Assembly (NCBI RefSeq): GCF_002954405.1
Contig: NZ_MQWC01000004.1
Span: 2,854,668-2,918,667 of the forward strand
DNA length: 64,000 nucleotides
Direction: 5' to 3'
Source: Salinibacter sp. 10B
GTDB lineage: Bacteria; Bacteroidota; Rhodothermia; Rhodothermales; Salinibacteraceae
Position numbers and translations under genes: made by a program. Every line of letters starts with the position of its first letter. Positions within the stretch are counted from its first letter, which is position 1. The notes beneath the pieces were generated by a model. That model saw only the letters and a program-made list of their open reading frames with translations. It ran no database searches and was not told where the DNA came from. Below, in pieces: positions 27,059-36,192 of this stretch.

Positions 27059-27559
27059 ATGAGTGCTGCACATCTCCATTTGCTATTGAATCACATTCCG
27101 CTTCTGGGTCTCATCTTCGGGGCTGCTTTGCTGGCCTACGGCCTATGGCGGAGCCACGAAGATGTCCAAAAAGCGAGTCTCGGATTGCTTGCAGTCGCCG
27201 GACTGTCGGCGATCGCTGTATATCTGACCGGAGAGCCCGCAGAAGAGATTATTGAGGGCCTGGCGGGGGTTTCCCACGACGCCATTGAGGCCCATGAGGA
27301 GGTTGGTATCTACGCACTCATCGGAGGGCTCGTGACCGGACTCTCAGCCCTCGGCGCGCTGGGATATGCGCTCCTGCGGGAGCATCTCGTCCGGTGGACG
27401 GTGATTCTTACCCTCGTGTTTGCCGTGATCGCGTCTGGCCTCATCGGTTACACGGCCAATCTAGGCGGCAAGATCAGTCATCCGGAGCTTCGAGGCGCCT
27501 CCGCCTCCACGATGCAGGACGAGGCCCCCAATGAGACGGAGCATGAGGAGGACGAGTAA
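27059..27559 (+). CDS. Conserved four-helix membrane protein with His motifs
   Basis: A 166-residue integral membrane protein with four predicted helices: LLNHIPLLGLIFGAALLAYG, ASLGLLAVAGLSAIAVYLTG, IYALIGGLVTGLSALGALGY and TVILTLVFAVIASGLIGYTA. The His-rich start (SAAHLHLLLNHIP), AHEEVG and NLGGKISHPEL lie near membrane faces, which might bind haem or metal. The C-terminus is acidic. I do not recognise the family securely; DUF2231-like proteins look similar. Confidence 0.65.
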   Translation: MSAAHLHLLLNHIPLLGLIFGAALLAYGLWRSHEDVQKASLGLLAVAGLSAIAVYLTGEPAEEIIEGLAGVSHDAIEAHEEVGIYALIGGLVTGLSALGALGYALLREHLVRWTVILTLVFAVIASGLIGYTANLGGKISHPELRGASASTMQDEAPNETEHEEDE

Positions 27560-27729
27560 TTCCGAATCCACTTGCGGGAGGGGCTGCGTGTTGGCCTTCG
27601 GGCTCGTGTGGATAGGGACGGGAGAACGTGTGGACGGGTGGAGGAGACATCCGTCCACACCCCCACCCCGAGGAGCATGCGGAGTTCGTAAAACGCCGCC
27701 TCTACGCCCGATGCCAAGTGAGGCGCGGC

Positions 27730-28329
27730 CTACACGTTGCGCGCATCGATGGTGGTTCCCGTCTGGTTGCCGTCGAGACTGGCCCGGTAGGCATCCGCCA
27801 CGGTGGCCGCCGGAAGACTCGGCGAAAAGTCGGCGCCCATTTCGTCGAGCGTCTCCTCGACCCACGGCGGGCTCACCACATTGATGCGGAGGTCCCTGGG
27901 GAGCTCGATCGCCGCGGCCCGCACGAAGCCTTCGAGGCCTGCGTTGACGAGGCTGATGGCCGCGCTTCCCTCAATGGGTTCCTGACTGAGGACCCCGCTC
28001 GTAAGTGTGAATACGCCGCCATCGCGCACGGCGTCGATGCCCTGCCGGACGAGTTTGACTTGGCCCATCAGCTTGTTGGACAAGCTCACGTCAAAGTCCT
28101 CGTCGGTGAGCTCTTCCAGGCCTCCGAATGCCGCTTCGCCCGCACAGGACACCACTGCGTCCACGATGCCGACGGACTGATACAGGCGGTTGATCGAGGA
28201 GGGGTCGGCAAGGTCTACTTGCACCTCCCCGCTGCTGTGACCGGCGATGATGACGTTGTGGTCGTGCTGGAGATTGCTCACCACCGCGGTTCCGATGGTG
28301 CCAGTGCCGCCAACGACGAGTATGTCCAT
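27730..28329 (-). CDS. Short SDR-type dehydrogenase with an atypical active site
   Basis: A 199-residue Rossmann protein starting MDILVVGGTGTIGTAVV (nucleotide-binding GxxGxxG). It has VVSCAGEAAFGG in place of the NNAG motif and SNKLMGQVKLVRQG. The catalytic YxxxK is absent: after the Ser of FTLTSGVLSQ the aligned region is GSAAISLVNAGLEGFVRAAA. This matches a known subgroup of short SDR-like proteins of unclear activity. It starts at ATG 28329. It is on the minus strand beside an SMP-30 gene. Confidence 0.82.
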   Translation of the reverse strand: MDILVVGGTGTIGTAVVSNLQHDHNVIIAGHSSGEVQVDLADPSSINRLYQSVGIVDAVVSCAGEAAFGGLEELTDEDFDVSLSNKLMGQVKLVRQGIDAVRDGGVFTLTSGVLSQEPIEGSAAISLVNAGLEGFVRAAAIELPRDLRINVVSPPWVEETLDEMGADFSPSLPAATVADAYRASLDGNQTGTTIDARNV

Positions 28330-28475
28330 AAGGAACAGATCGTGCGTGCAATGAAACGGAAGAGCGAAAGAAGGGCGGCGGTACGGGGGCTCCACCGCCC
28401 GCTCTCCTCACGCGTTCTAACAGGGAGGAGACGGAGCGATCGGAGACAGGCCCGAACGGGACGTTGGGTTGCGGA

Positions 28476-29426
28476 TTACTCTGCCCCCGGCACGTTCACC
28501 GGAACGCGGTAGACGTGCGGGCGGGCGGTAATGTAGAGGGTCTTTCGGTCCGGCCCGCCGAAGGCGAGGTTCGTGGGGGCCTTTGGAACCGCAATGCGGG
28601 CTTGCTGCGTACCGTCGGGGCTGTACACCCACACGCCGCCGGGCCCTGTGGTGTAGAGATTGCCTTGAGCGTCCACCTTCATGCCGTCCGTGCTGCCCTC
28701 AGCGCCCTCGTCGGTGGGAGCCGCAAACTGTCGACCGTTTTCGATGCCCCCGCTCTCGGTGACATCGTACGCTCGAATACGAGTCTCGCGTGAGTCATTC
28801 ACGTAGAGGGTGGAGTCGTTCGGCGAGAGACAAATCCCGTTGGGGCGTGCAAAGGTTTTGGTGAGGAGGGTCAGCTCGCCGTTCGGCGAAAGGCGGTACA
28901 CCCCCGAAAAGCTAAGCTCCCGGTCGTTTTCGTCCACGCCGTAGGGCGGATCGGTGAAGTAGATGGTGCCGTCGGAAGCGACCGTCAAGTCATTGGGACT
29001 GTTCAGCCGTTTGCCGCCGTAGGTGTTTGCGAGGACGGTGACCGACCCGTCGGCTGTGCGCCGTCCCACCTGTCCGTCGTGCTGGGCGAGGAGAAGTTGT
29101 CCCGAGGAGTCGATCGCAAGTCCGTTGGCGTGGCCGGAGGGTTTCATGAATACGGACGTTCCGTCGTCGGGCGTCCACTGATACACGGTGTTTGCCGGGA
29201 TGTCCGAAAAGAGGAGGGTGCCCTGATACCAGATTGGCCCCTCCGTAAATTCGAATCCATCGTCCACCAGCTCTACCGTTGCTCCCTTGGGCACGGGCCG
29301 TTGCTGTGCCACTGCCGACCCCCCAATTGACGCAACGCCAATCAGGAGGGCGAGACAAACGAGGCCTCTTCTGAGTCCCCCGTACGGTTTTCGGAACGGG
29401 GCCCACATGTGTATAAACCGGTTCAT
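28476..29426 (-). CDS. SMP-30/gluconolactonase-family secreted protein
   Basis: A 316-residue protein with an N-terminal signal region (RGLVCLALLIGVASIGGSAVA). It has six-bladed propeller motifs: EFTEGPIWYQGTLLFSDIPA, HANGLAIDSSGQLLLAQHD, RLNSPNDLTVASDGTIYFTD, ARPNGICLSPNDSTLYVNDS and DGMKVDAQGNLYTTGPGG. The conserved Glu (TEGP), Asn (SPND) and Asp (DGM) fit the divalent-metal site of lactonases. The likely reaction is sugar-lactone hydrolysis in the periplasm; the substrate is unknown. It shares strand and 150-base spacing with the SDR. Confidence 0.9.
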   Translation of the reverse strand: MNRFIHMWAPFRKPYGGLRRGLVCLALLIGVASIGGSAVAQQRPVPKGATVELVDDGFEFTEGPIWYQGTLLFSDIPANTVYQWTPDDGTSVFMKPSGHANGLAIDSSGQLLLAQHDGQVGRRTADGSVTVLANTYGGKRLNSPNDLTVASDGTIYFTDPPYGVDENDRELSFSGVYRLSPNGELTLLTKTFARPNGICLSPNDSTLYVNDSRETRIRAYDVTESGGIENGRQFAAPTDEGAEGSTDGMKVDAQGNLYTTGPGGVWVYSPDGTQQARIAVPKAPTNLAFGGPDRKTLYITARPHVYRVPVNVPGAE

Positions 29427-29889
29427 ATCGACACAGCACTGTCACAAAGACATTGAGCAATTCCCGTCTCCTTTGTACAAAAGCGGCCACCCAAGTACAA
29501 AACAAAAAAAGCCGCCGCTCCGCCGCGGCGCACCTCTGTTCGACACAGTATGAGAAATGGCAGGGACACACAGATCCCCCGCTAGGCATTCTGGAGACGA
29601 GTGCGGAGCTGCCCACTGGGGACACACGACAGTGCGTCGTATCGGCCTTCATCAGGCGTAGACCCAATGCGCCCCTACGACAAGGGGCATCGCAACTCCA
29701 CAGAAAAAGACGGCGTCGGCGAGCCGAACCCGCGCGGCCCAATGCCACGCATCGGAACCGAGCCCCCTCGGAACGGGTGCGCCAGTGCTCCGGCAGGGCT
29801 CCTTGCGGACGAGCTCGGCCCGACTCGTGTGACGCCACAATATGGGGATACGGTCCCGAGCGCACCCGACGGGGACCGCCGTCGTCAGT
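29427..29889. other. Intergenic region left of cspA
   Basis: A 463-base spacer. The reading frames across it have poor composition and no homologous features. It holds a weak minus-strand terminator (29500-29530), which would end a long 3' tail of the cspA transcript. Confidence 0.5.
29500..29530 (-). terminator. Candidate minus-strand terminator
   Basis: On the minus strand a GC stem (gccgc/gcggc with a 9-base loop) is followed directly by seven T, then GTTTTG. It would terminate transcription coming from cspA, about 360 bases upstream. The stem is short, so confidence is modest. Confidence 0.4.
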
Positions 29890-30099
29890 TTACCACTGAC
29901 GCTCGGTGACGCGCTCGACGTTGATCGCGCTCAACCCCTTGTCGGTCTCTTCGATTTCAAATTCGACCCGATCTCCTTCCTCGAGATCCTCGTCGGGGAC
30001 CTCGCTGTGGTGGAGAAAGACGTCGTCTTCTCCTTCGTCGGGTTCGGCGAATCCATATCCTTTAGCAGGACTGAACCACTTAACGGTTCCTTGCACCAT
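29890..30099 (-). CDS. cspA: Cold-shock domain protein
   Basis: A 69-residue CSD protein starting at ATG 30099 (MVQGTVKWFSPAKGYGFAEP). RNP1-like KGYGFAE and RNP2-like DVFLHHSEV are both present; the end is acidic. It binds single-stranded RNA or DNA and acts as an RNA chaperone. The 385-base gap upstream is consistent with a long 5' leader, common in csp genes. Confidence 0.95.
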   Translation of the reverse strand: MVQGTVKWFSPAKGYGFAEPDEGEDDVFLHHSEVPDEDLEEGDRVEFEIEETDKGLSAINVERVTERQW

Positions 30100-30484
30100 G
30101 ATTCCGGGTAGTCTTTGTCTCTTTCTTGTTCGATGATCGCTTCGACAGTCTCGCTCCAAACAGAGCCAGACGACGAAGGGCGTATGACGCAGACCTACAA
30201 CGAGGGGGCTTCCCACGTGTTCTGTTCCCCCTTGTGTGTCTCTTCATTTTCTCAAGATCGGACACGAACGGCCGGAGAGCCGGAGGGGACAAAGGGACGC
30301 AAGAGAGCAGAATCGCCGAGCCACGAAGCGCGTGTCTGCCCGAGCAGAATCGCGTCTGGCTCCGTGGGTGTGCTCTCCGGGTCTTCGTTCTTCCTCTCTC
30401 CGATTCCATGTGTGCAACTTCTCGCCGTAACTCCTATGTTGCACCCGATCGATTTTTTCCGTTCACGAGTCTCTCCGCTCTCAC
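30100..30484. other. Divergent promoter region between cspA and the guanylyltransferase
   Basis: A 385-base region between divergent genes. It must hold promoters for both and probably a csp 5' leader. I see no well-defined hairpin or RNA gene in it. Confidence 0.4.
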
Positions 30485-31558
30485 ATGGACTACGCCGTGA
30501 TCATGGCCGGGGGCATCGGCAGTCGCTTCTGGCCCGCCAGCCGCAAGGAGCGTCCGAAGCAATTTTTGGACGTGTTCGGTGACGGAACGCTCATCCAAAA
30601 TACCGTCGCTCGCCTGCAGGGCCTCATCCCGCCGGAGCGCTGCCTCATCGTCACCCACGAGCGCTACATCGAGCAAACGCAGAAGCAACTACCGGCAGTT
30701 CCTGACGAGAACATCCTCGCCGAACCGATCAGCCGCAATACGGCGCCCTGCATTACGTATGCTGCCACCACCCTTGCGGACCGCGACCCGGACGCGACGA
30801 TGGTGGTCCTCCCGGCGGATCATGTGATTGGCAATGTGGAACGCTTTCACAGCACGTTGGAGGTTGCCCTTGAGGCGGCGCAGGAGCCCGACGCGCTCGT
30901 GACCATCGGCATCGAGCCCACTTACCCGGCCACCGGCTACGGCTACATTCAGTACGACGGTGATGAGCAGGAGGAGGGCGCTGAACTGGAGGCTTATCCG
31001 GTGCGCACCTTTGCCGAGAAGCCGGACCAGTCTACCGCCGAGCGCTTCATCGACAGCGGCGACTTTCTGTGGAACAGTGGCATGTTCATTTGGCGTGCCG
31101 ATACGATTCTGAATCAGGTAGAGCGGCACCTGCCGGACGCCCACAAGGCCTTCGAGCCGGTGCGGGCGGCCGGCGATGGGGTCGATGAGGAGACGCTCAC
31201 GCAGGCCTTCAAGGATAGTCCGCGCATCTCTATCGACTACGGCGTCATGGAGCAGGCCGATTCCGTGTACGTTGTGCCCGGCTCCTTTGAGTGGAACGAC
31301 GTGGGCGACTGGCGGGCCGTGTACGACCTCAGTGAGAAGGACGAGCACGGAAACGTGATCGAGGGAAATGTCATCATGCAGGACTCCAGCCGGTGCTACG
31401 TGCAGGCGGGCGATCGGCTCGTAGTGCTCGTGGGGCTTCACGACTCGGTGGTGGTGGATACCGACGATGCCGTCCTCGTCTGCAACCGCGAGAGCGCACA
31501 GCAGGTAAAGCAGGTTGTTGAGTACCTCCACGCTCATCAGTTTGAGGAGTATGTATAA
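30485..31558 (+). CDS. manC: Mannose-1-phosphate guanylyltransferase
   Basis: A 357-residue enzyme making GDP-mannose from GTP and mannose-1-phosphate, for glycan or mannosylglycerate synthesis. The pyrophosphorylase signature GGIGSRFWPASRKERPKQFL is at residues 9-28. FAEKPDQSTAERF, GDFLWNSGMFIWRAD and SIDYGVMEQADSVYVVPGSF are typical. It lacks the C-terminal isomerase domain of bifunctional ManC/AlgA. It starts at ATG 30485. Confidence 0.95.
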   Translation: MDYAVIMAGGIGSRFWPASRKERPKQFLDVFGDGTLIQNTVARLQGLIPPERCLIVTHERYIEQTQKQLPAVPDENILAEPISRNTAPCITYAATTLADRDPDATMVVLPADHVIGNVERFHSTLEVALEAAQEPDALVTIGIEPTYPATGYGYIQYDGDEQEEGAELEAYPVRTFAEKPDQSTAERFIDSGDFLWNSGMFIWRADTILNQVERHLPDAHKAFEPVRAAGDGVDEETLTQAFKDSPRISIDYGVMEQADSVYVVPGSFEWNDVGDWRAVYDLSEKDEHGNVIEGNVIMQDSSRCYVQAGDRLVVLVGLHDSVVVDTDDAVLVCNRESAQQVKQVVEYLHAHQFEEYV

Positions 31559-31798
31559 CGGACGGTGGGCTCGCACGTCCGGGTTGCTCTGGGGATGGCA
31601 ATGAAGGGACCATTATTGGCGCTCGAATCGTGAGTGTGCCGATCCAAGAGGGCGGCGTTCCGGACGTGTGGGCACAGAAGACGCTGTCGAGCGGGCAGTC
31701 TGCGGCCGCGGACGTGGGGACTCGGCGGTCCCCGCAGACCAGCGAATCGCTTCGGGCCTCCAATTTTCGACACCTGTCCCGTGATGCTCCAACGCGAC

Positions 31799-32305
31799 AT
31801 GCTCGATGCCTCAACTTGGATTGACCGGCTGGATCTGGAATCGCATCCGGAGGGAGGGTACTACCGCGAAACCTACCGGGCCGAGCATTCCATTCCGGCC
31901 AGCGGGCTCCCGGGGCGGTTCGCAGACGCCCGCGACGCGGCAGCCCTCATTTACTTTTTACTTCCGAGCACGTCCTTCTCGGCCCTCCATCGCATTCGGC
32001 AAGATGAGGCCTGGCACTTCTACGAGGGGGGTCCCGTCACGCTGCATCAGATTGCACCGGACGGCACCTACTCGACCGTGACGCTGAGCCGATCGGTCGA
32101 AGATGGGCACCACCTTCAGACGGTTGTGCCTGCTGGAACGTGGTTCGGGGCCACCGTGCACGCCGAGGAAGGATATGCTCTTGTCGGTTGCACGACGGCC
32201 CCGGCGTTCGACTTTGCGGACTTTGAGCTGGCCGACCGGGCGGCCCTCACGAACGAGTTTCCCGAGCACGCCGCGCTTATCGAGCGGCTCACCCGTGCGG
32301 ACTGA
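31799..32305 (+). CDS. Cupin DUF985 family protein
   Basis: A 168-residue small barrel protein: WIDRLDLESHPEGGYYRETY, LIYFLLPSTSFSALHRIRQD, EAWHFYEGGPVTLHQI, and VPAGTWFGATVHAEEGYALV followed by GCTTAPAFDFADFEL. This is the complete cupin_5/DUF985 pattern. The function of the family is unclear; some members are epimerase-like. Two in-frame ATGs (31784 and 31799) are both plausible starts. Confidence 0.9.
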   Translation: MLDASTWIDRLDLESHPEGGYYRETYRAEHSIPASGLPGRFADARDAAALIYFLLPSTSFSALHRIRQDEAWHFYEGGPVTLHQIAPDGTYSTVTLSRSVEDGHHLQTVVPAGTWFGATVHAEEGYALVGCTTAPAFDFADFELADRAALTNEFPEHAALIERLTRAD

Positions 32306-32324
32306 TTGTCCGTCGCATTTTTTT
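32295..32324 (+). terminator. Intrinsic terminator overlapping the cupin stop codon
   Basis: gtgcggac pairs with gtccgtcgcat (one bulged base) around the loop tgatt, followed by seven T. The loop contains the cupin TGA. It is placed so as to separate the cupin from trkA, whose start is 25 bases further on. Confidence 0.55.
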
Positions 32325-32348
32325 GCTTTGTAGAACAGGACATCGCTC

Positions 32349-33020
32349 ATGAAACGGTTTGTCATCGTCGGGCTCGGCAACTTCGGGTCGAGCGTCGCGG
32401 AGGCGCTCTACAGTCGTGGGCATGACGTCATTGCCGTGGATACGGACGAACGGGCAGTGGACAACATTGCCCCGCACTGCTCGCGCGCCGCGGTGGGGGA
32501 CGGACGACAGAGGGAGACGCTGGAGGAAGTGGGGGCCGGGGAGGCCGACGCGGCCGTTGTGAGCACGGGCGACGACATTACCGCCAGCATCCTGGCCACG
32601 ATGGCGCTCACGGACCTTGGCATCGAGAACGTCTACGCCAAAGTGATTTCGCACAATCACGCTCGGGTGATGGTGCGGCTTGGGGTGACGGAGACCGTCT
32701 TCCCGGAGCGCGAATCCGGATACAATCTTGCCAGTCGGATCTCGGAGAAGGGGGTACTCAATTACGTCCGCATGGCGCGCAACCTGAGCGTGCAGGAGCT
32801 GGTGGTGCCGGACGACTGGCGGGGCCGCACCCTCCGCGACCTTGAGGTCCGTGCGCAGTTCGGCGTGTCCGTCGTGGGCATCCACGACACGACGAACGAC
32901 GAGATGATTGTGCCGCCGGATCCAGATGAGACGCTCGAACGGACGGACACGCTGCTTCTTGCGGGTCCCGACGACGCACTGGAAGCGGTGGCCGAACTCG
33001 CGAACGAGACGGCGACCTGA
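32349..33020 (+). CDS. TrkA/KtrA-type potassium channel regulatory (RCK) protein
   Basis: A 223-residue cytosolic regulator. RCK_N Rossmann domain: FVIVGLGNFGSSVAEAL, the adenosine-ribose acidic residue in DVIAVDTDERAVD, AAVVSTGDDITASIL. The RCK_C domain follows after residue 135 (VPDDWRGRTLRDLEVRAQFG, LLLAGPDDALEAV). It gates a Trk/Ktr K+ transporter in response to nucleotides. No membrane partner is adjacent, so it must pair with a subunit encoded elsewhere. K+ control suits a salt-adapted organism. Confidence 0.93.
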   Translation: MKRFVIVGLGNFGSSVAEALYSRGHDVIAVDTDERAVDNIAPHCSRAAVGDGRQRETLEEVGAGEADAAVVSTGDDITASILATMALTDLGIENVYAKVISHNHARVMVRLGVTETVFPERESGYNLASRISEKGVLNYVRMARNLSVQELVVPDDWRGRTLRDLEVRAQFGVSVVGIHDTTNDEMIVPPDPDETLERTDTLLLAGPDDALEAVAELANETAT

Positions 33021-33038
33021 CTGGACGTCACGGCCGCG

Positions 33039-33686
33039 TCAGACTCCAAGCCGAAGCATGATCGACCACGTCCGGGTCTCGGCCGTCGTAGGAAAGGGGG
33101 CCTGCTCGTAGGGCTGGCGGTCAATGGAACGGGCCACGTCCACCATCCCGTGCTCGTAGCGAACCGCGAGATTGATGCGACGGTCGCGTCCAAACTTGAA
33201 GGTGCCGCCCAGTCCCCCGGTGAGCCCCGCGTTGGTGCGCCGAAAAAATGACGCCCCGTCATTGGGGAGAGGCAGGCTAAAGTCGCCCCCGGCCCGCTGC
33301 TGCTCGAAAATCTTGATGCCCCCAACGCCCCCGGCCAGCCCGTACGGCGTGACGGGCCCGAGCATTGGCAATTGGAAGCGGAGAAGGACCGGCAGGTCGA
33401 TGTACCCCGCTCCGTACCGGATGCTGCCGCCCTGCTGGCTTTGGACGAGTGTCCCCTTTTGACTAAGGAGGAGCTGCGGCTGGACGGAAAGCGGCCCCGA
33501 GATGGGCACTTGCATGACAATTCCACCCGTTGCCATCGTTCGGGTGCCGAGATTGCCGGGACCCTCTAGCGTGGTTGCGTTGAGGCCGAGTGTAATCCCA
33601 AACTGCGGAGAGGGTTGTCCCTGCACCGAAGGGGCCGCCACCAAAAGAGCGCCGATCAGGAGCAAGGGGGGAAGCAAACGGGACAC
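33039..33686 (-). CDS. PorT-like outer-membrane beta-barrel protein
   Basis: A 215-residue protein with a signal peptide (LLPPLLLIGALLVAAPSVQG). The barrel strands typical of the OMP_b-brl_2/PorT group are visible: FGITLGLNATTLEG, LSVQPQLLLSQKGTLVQS, YIDLPVLLRFQLP, TPYGLAGGVGGI and GGLGGTFKFGRDRRINLAVR. It ends in a barrel-like strand (WSIMLRLGV). Such proteins are common and mostly uncharacterised in Bacteroidota and Rhodothermota. It converges with trkA. Confidence 0.82.
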   Translation of the reverse strand: MSRLLPPLLLIGALLVAAPSVQGQPSPQFGITLGLNATTLEGPGNLGTRTMATGGIVMQVPISGPLSVQPQLLLSQKGTLVQSQQGGSIRYGAGYIDLPVLLRFQLPMLGPVTPYGLAGGVGGIKIFEQQRAGGDFSLPLPNDGASFFRRTNAGLTGGLGGTFKFGRDRRINLAVRYEHGMVDVARSIDRQPYEQAPFPTTAETRTWSIMLRLGV

Positions 33687-34071
33687 AGGCGGGCCTCTTT
33701 TGGAAAGATACAGAGCGAATGCTGGAACGAGCCGTTCCCGCGTGGGATCCGTTCCGGAGGGGGCTGAAAGACGCCCGGAAGGGTCCTAGGAGGTCGAAAT
33801 GAGCTTTCTTTTCTTCGGCAGGTCGGGGCGGAGAACGCCGAACGTCGCCTTGTTTGCGTTCGCCTCGGCCAGAGACGTATGGGACGGAAGAAGGGGGCAG
33901 GGCCAGACGACACGATCGGTACTCGTTCAACGTCTAGGGCGGGGAGGCTCTGGCGAATGTGCAAAGCAGGCGGACAGCTTGGTGAGTAGGTCTTAACATT
34001 TTCTCTCGGTATTGTATCTTGCGGTACGGTCCATCGTCTGCCGTCTGACATCCAATGCCCGGTTGCCCATG
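33687..34071. other. Divergent intergenic region before the fucosidase
   Basis: A 385-base spacer between divergent genes. There is an A/T-rich patch at about 33990-34020 (taacattttctctcggtattgtatctt), the most likely fucosidase promoter area. No RNA gene or repeat was recognised. Confidence 0.45.
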
Positions 34072-35508
34072 TGTCCTGAAAGTGTCCCCTTCTGCAAGAG
34101 ACCTCGTCCGTCGTCGCTTTCGGTTTTTGTGATCGGCCTCCTTGCGGGCCTCATTTTGCTGCCGTCCCTCGCCGCTGCGCAGGAGAAGGGAGCTCCCTAT
34201 GAGGCCACCTACAGCTCGCTGGAAGCGCATACAGCGCCGACGTGGTTCCACGATGCCAAGCTCGGCATCTTCATCCACTGGGGCGTGTACGCCGTCCCGG
34301 CCTGGGCTCCGCCCGCCGAGTATGCCGAGTGGTATCCGGAGCGCTACGACGAGCCCGGCACGCGCACCTACCGGTACCACAATAAGACCTACGGAAACGA
34401 TGTGGAGTACGAGGATTTTGTGTCTCAATTCCGGGCGCAACGCTGGGATCCGGAGCGCTGGGCGAAGCTCTTCAAAGACGCGGGCGCTCGCTACGTCATC
34501 CCCGTGGCGGAGCACCACGACGGGTTTCCGATGTGGGATTCTCGCTATACGGACTGGGATGCGGCGGACAAGGGACCGCAGCGGGACATTATCGGCGAGT
34601 TGGCCGAGGCGGTTCGGGCCGAGGACATGCGCTTTGGGGCCTCCTACCACGCCATGTTGAACTACTACACGCCCAAGTACTCCGGCCCCCACCCGGCCTA
34701 CATGAGCGACGACTACGTGCGCTACATGAACACAAAGGCCCGCGAGCTGATCGACGAGTATCACCCCTCAGTCTTGTGGCTAGACGGGGACTGGATGGGC
34801 ACGCCGGAGCAATTTCGTTCAAAAGAGCTCATTGCCTACTACTACAACCAGGCGGCGGAGCGCGACCAGGCGGTGGCGGTGAACGACCGCTGGGGAAAAT
34901 CGCGCGGGGCCCGCGGAGATTTCTACACGCAGGAGTACCAGTACGATACGATCAATCGCCTCATTGGCCACAAGTGGGAAAACACACGGGGCATGGGCGA
35001 GTCGTTTGGCTACAACGCCAACGAGCCGCGCTCCAACTACATGAGTCTCGATGCCCTGGTGGACCTCTTCGTGGACAATGTCTCGAAAAATGCCAACCTA
35101 TTGCTCAACGTGGGCCCGAAGGCCGACGGTACGATCCCGGCGGTGCAGCGCGAGTTGCTCACGGGCCTCGGGGAGTGGCTGGACGTGCACGGCGAGGGCA
35201 TTTACGGCACGCGGCCGTGGGTGGAGGCCACGGGCACGACGCTTCGGGACTCGCTCCGGGTTCGCTTTACGCAAAAGGAGGACACCGTGTACGCCTTTCT
35301 GCTGGACACGCCCTCGCGCTCGACGATCACGATTCCGCGACTCCAGCCGAAGACGGAGATGACCGTTCGGCTCTTGGGACGATCCGCGCCACTGGAGTGG
35401 ACCGCAACGGAGAAGGGGCTTCGCATCACACTTCCCTCGGACGTGCCCGAGCGCCCGGCCCACGCGCTCAAGATCGCTCCGGCTCCCTGGCGCATGATGC
35501 GAGATTGA
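34072..35508 (+). CDS. Alpha-L-fucosidase (GH29), secreted
   Basis: A 478-residue enzyme with a signal peptide (LSVFVIGLLAGLILLPSLAA). GH29 hallmarks: WFHDAKLGIFIHWGVYAVPA, YVIPVAEHHDGFPMWDSRYT, and the nucleophile-bearing SVLWLDGDWMG. NLLLNVGPKADGTIP is also typical, and the C-terminus is a beta domain. It releases alpha-L-fucose from glycans in the periplasm or outside. The start is ATG 34072, although an upstream in-frame ATG at 34012 exists. It stands alone, with no PUL-type SusC/D genes around it. Confidence 0.95.
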   Translation, partial: CPESVPFCKRPRPSSLSVFVIGLLAGLILLPSLAAAQEKGAPYEATYSSLEAHTAPTWFHDAKLGIFIHWGVYAVPAWAPPAEYAEWYPERYDEPGTRTYRYHNKTYGNDVEYEDFVSQFRAQRWDPERWAKLFKDAGARYVIPVAEHHDGFPMWDSRYTDWDAADKGPQRDIIGELAEAVRAEDMRFGASYHAMLNYYTPKYSGPHPAYMSDDYVRYMNTKARELIDEYHPSVLWLDGDWMGTPEQFRSKELIAYYYNQAAERDQAVAVNDRWGKSRGARGDFYTQEYQYDTINRLIGHKWENTRGMGESFGYNANEPRSNYMSLDALVDLFVDNVSKNANLLLNVGPKADGTIPAVQRELLTGLGEWLDVHGEGIYGTRPWVEATGTTLRDSLRVRFTQKEDTVYAFLLDTPSRSTITIPRLQPKTEMTVRLLGRSAPLEWTATEKGLRITLPSDVPERPAHALKIAPAPWRMMRD

Positions 35509-35775
35509 CAAGCCCGAGTTGCGGACGACAAAAGATCTTCCCGGTCCGACCGCGGACTGCGGTCTGTCGTGCGTCGTCAGCTTGAGCAAAAGTGTGCAGT
35601 CCCCATCGCAGTTATACTAGATTCGAAAGCAGGCGTTAGGGAGCGCCCCGGATCTCCGAGATGTCGGGGCGCCAGGTATTGGGTTCGTGGAGCGTGCGGC
35701 CGAATCCGGTGATGTCGGTTTGCAGGACACAAGGAGAGATTGGGGAGGCAGAGGGCACCGGCTCACGGAACGACT

Positions 35776-35976
35776 CTATGCCTTTTGCACCCGTTTGGGT
35801 TCCAGCAGGAGCGCCCCGAGTTCATCGTAGTGTTGCTCGCCGATGTACAGCGGAGTATCATCCGGGGACGTGAAGTGGATCGCGACCACGGTGCCAAGCT
35901 GTACGTGCTCCTCTTTTCGGATGTAGGCAACGTGGTCGAGGTTGATGTAGAGGTCTGCAATTTCGACGTAGTGCAT
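35776..35976 (-). CDS. Small conserved-looking protein of unknown function
   Basis: A 66-residue protein starting at ATG 35976 (MHYVEIADLYINLDHVAYIR). It is predicted to be mostly beta (HVQLGTVVAIHFTSPDD, TPLYIGEQHYDELGALLLEP) with no signal peptide. The longer frame upstream is Pro/Arg-rich and probably non-coding. I do not recognise the family; the pattern suggests a single small beta fold. Confidence 0.6.
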   Translation of the reverse strand: MHYVEIADLYINLDHVAYIRKEEHVQLGTVVAIHFTSPDDTPLYIGEQHYDELGALLLEPKRVQKA

Positions 35977-36192
35977 AACGGGGTAAGGGTCTGTTCGCCA
36001 CTCGCGTACGAGCAGCCGAGAGAAAAAGCCTCTGGCGCCGCCCGCCCCGCTCCGAGTCAAGGGAGGGGGCGGAGGGACGCGGGTCTGCATCCGGGGGCGC
36101 CGTTGCTTCGTCCAACGGCGCTCCGGGAATGAAGAGGACGGGAGCATTGCCGTCCCGTCTACTCTCGACGCGATCACCGGCGACGCCGGAGG

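Noticed and set aside
29453-29899. 148-residue plus-strand frame between the SMP-30 and cspA genes
   Set aside because: Arg/Ser-rich composition without motif, crossing a terminator-like hairpin; treated as non-coding.
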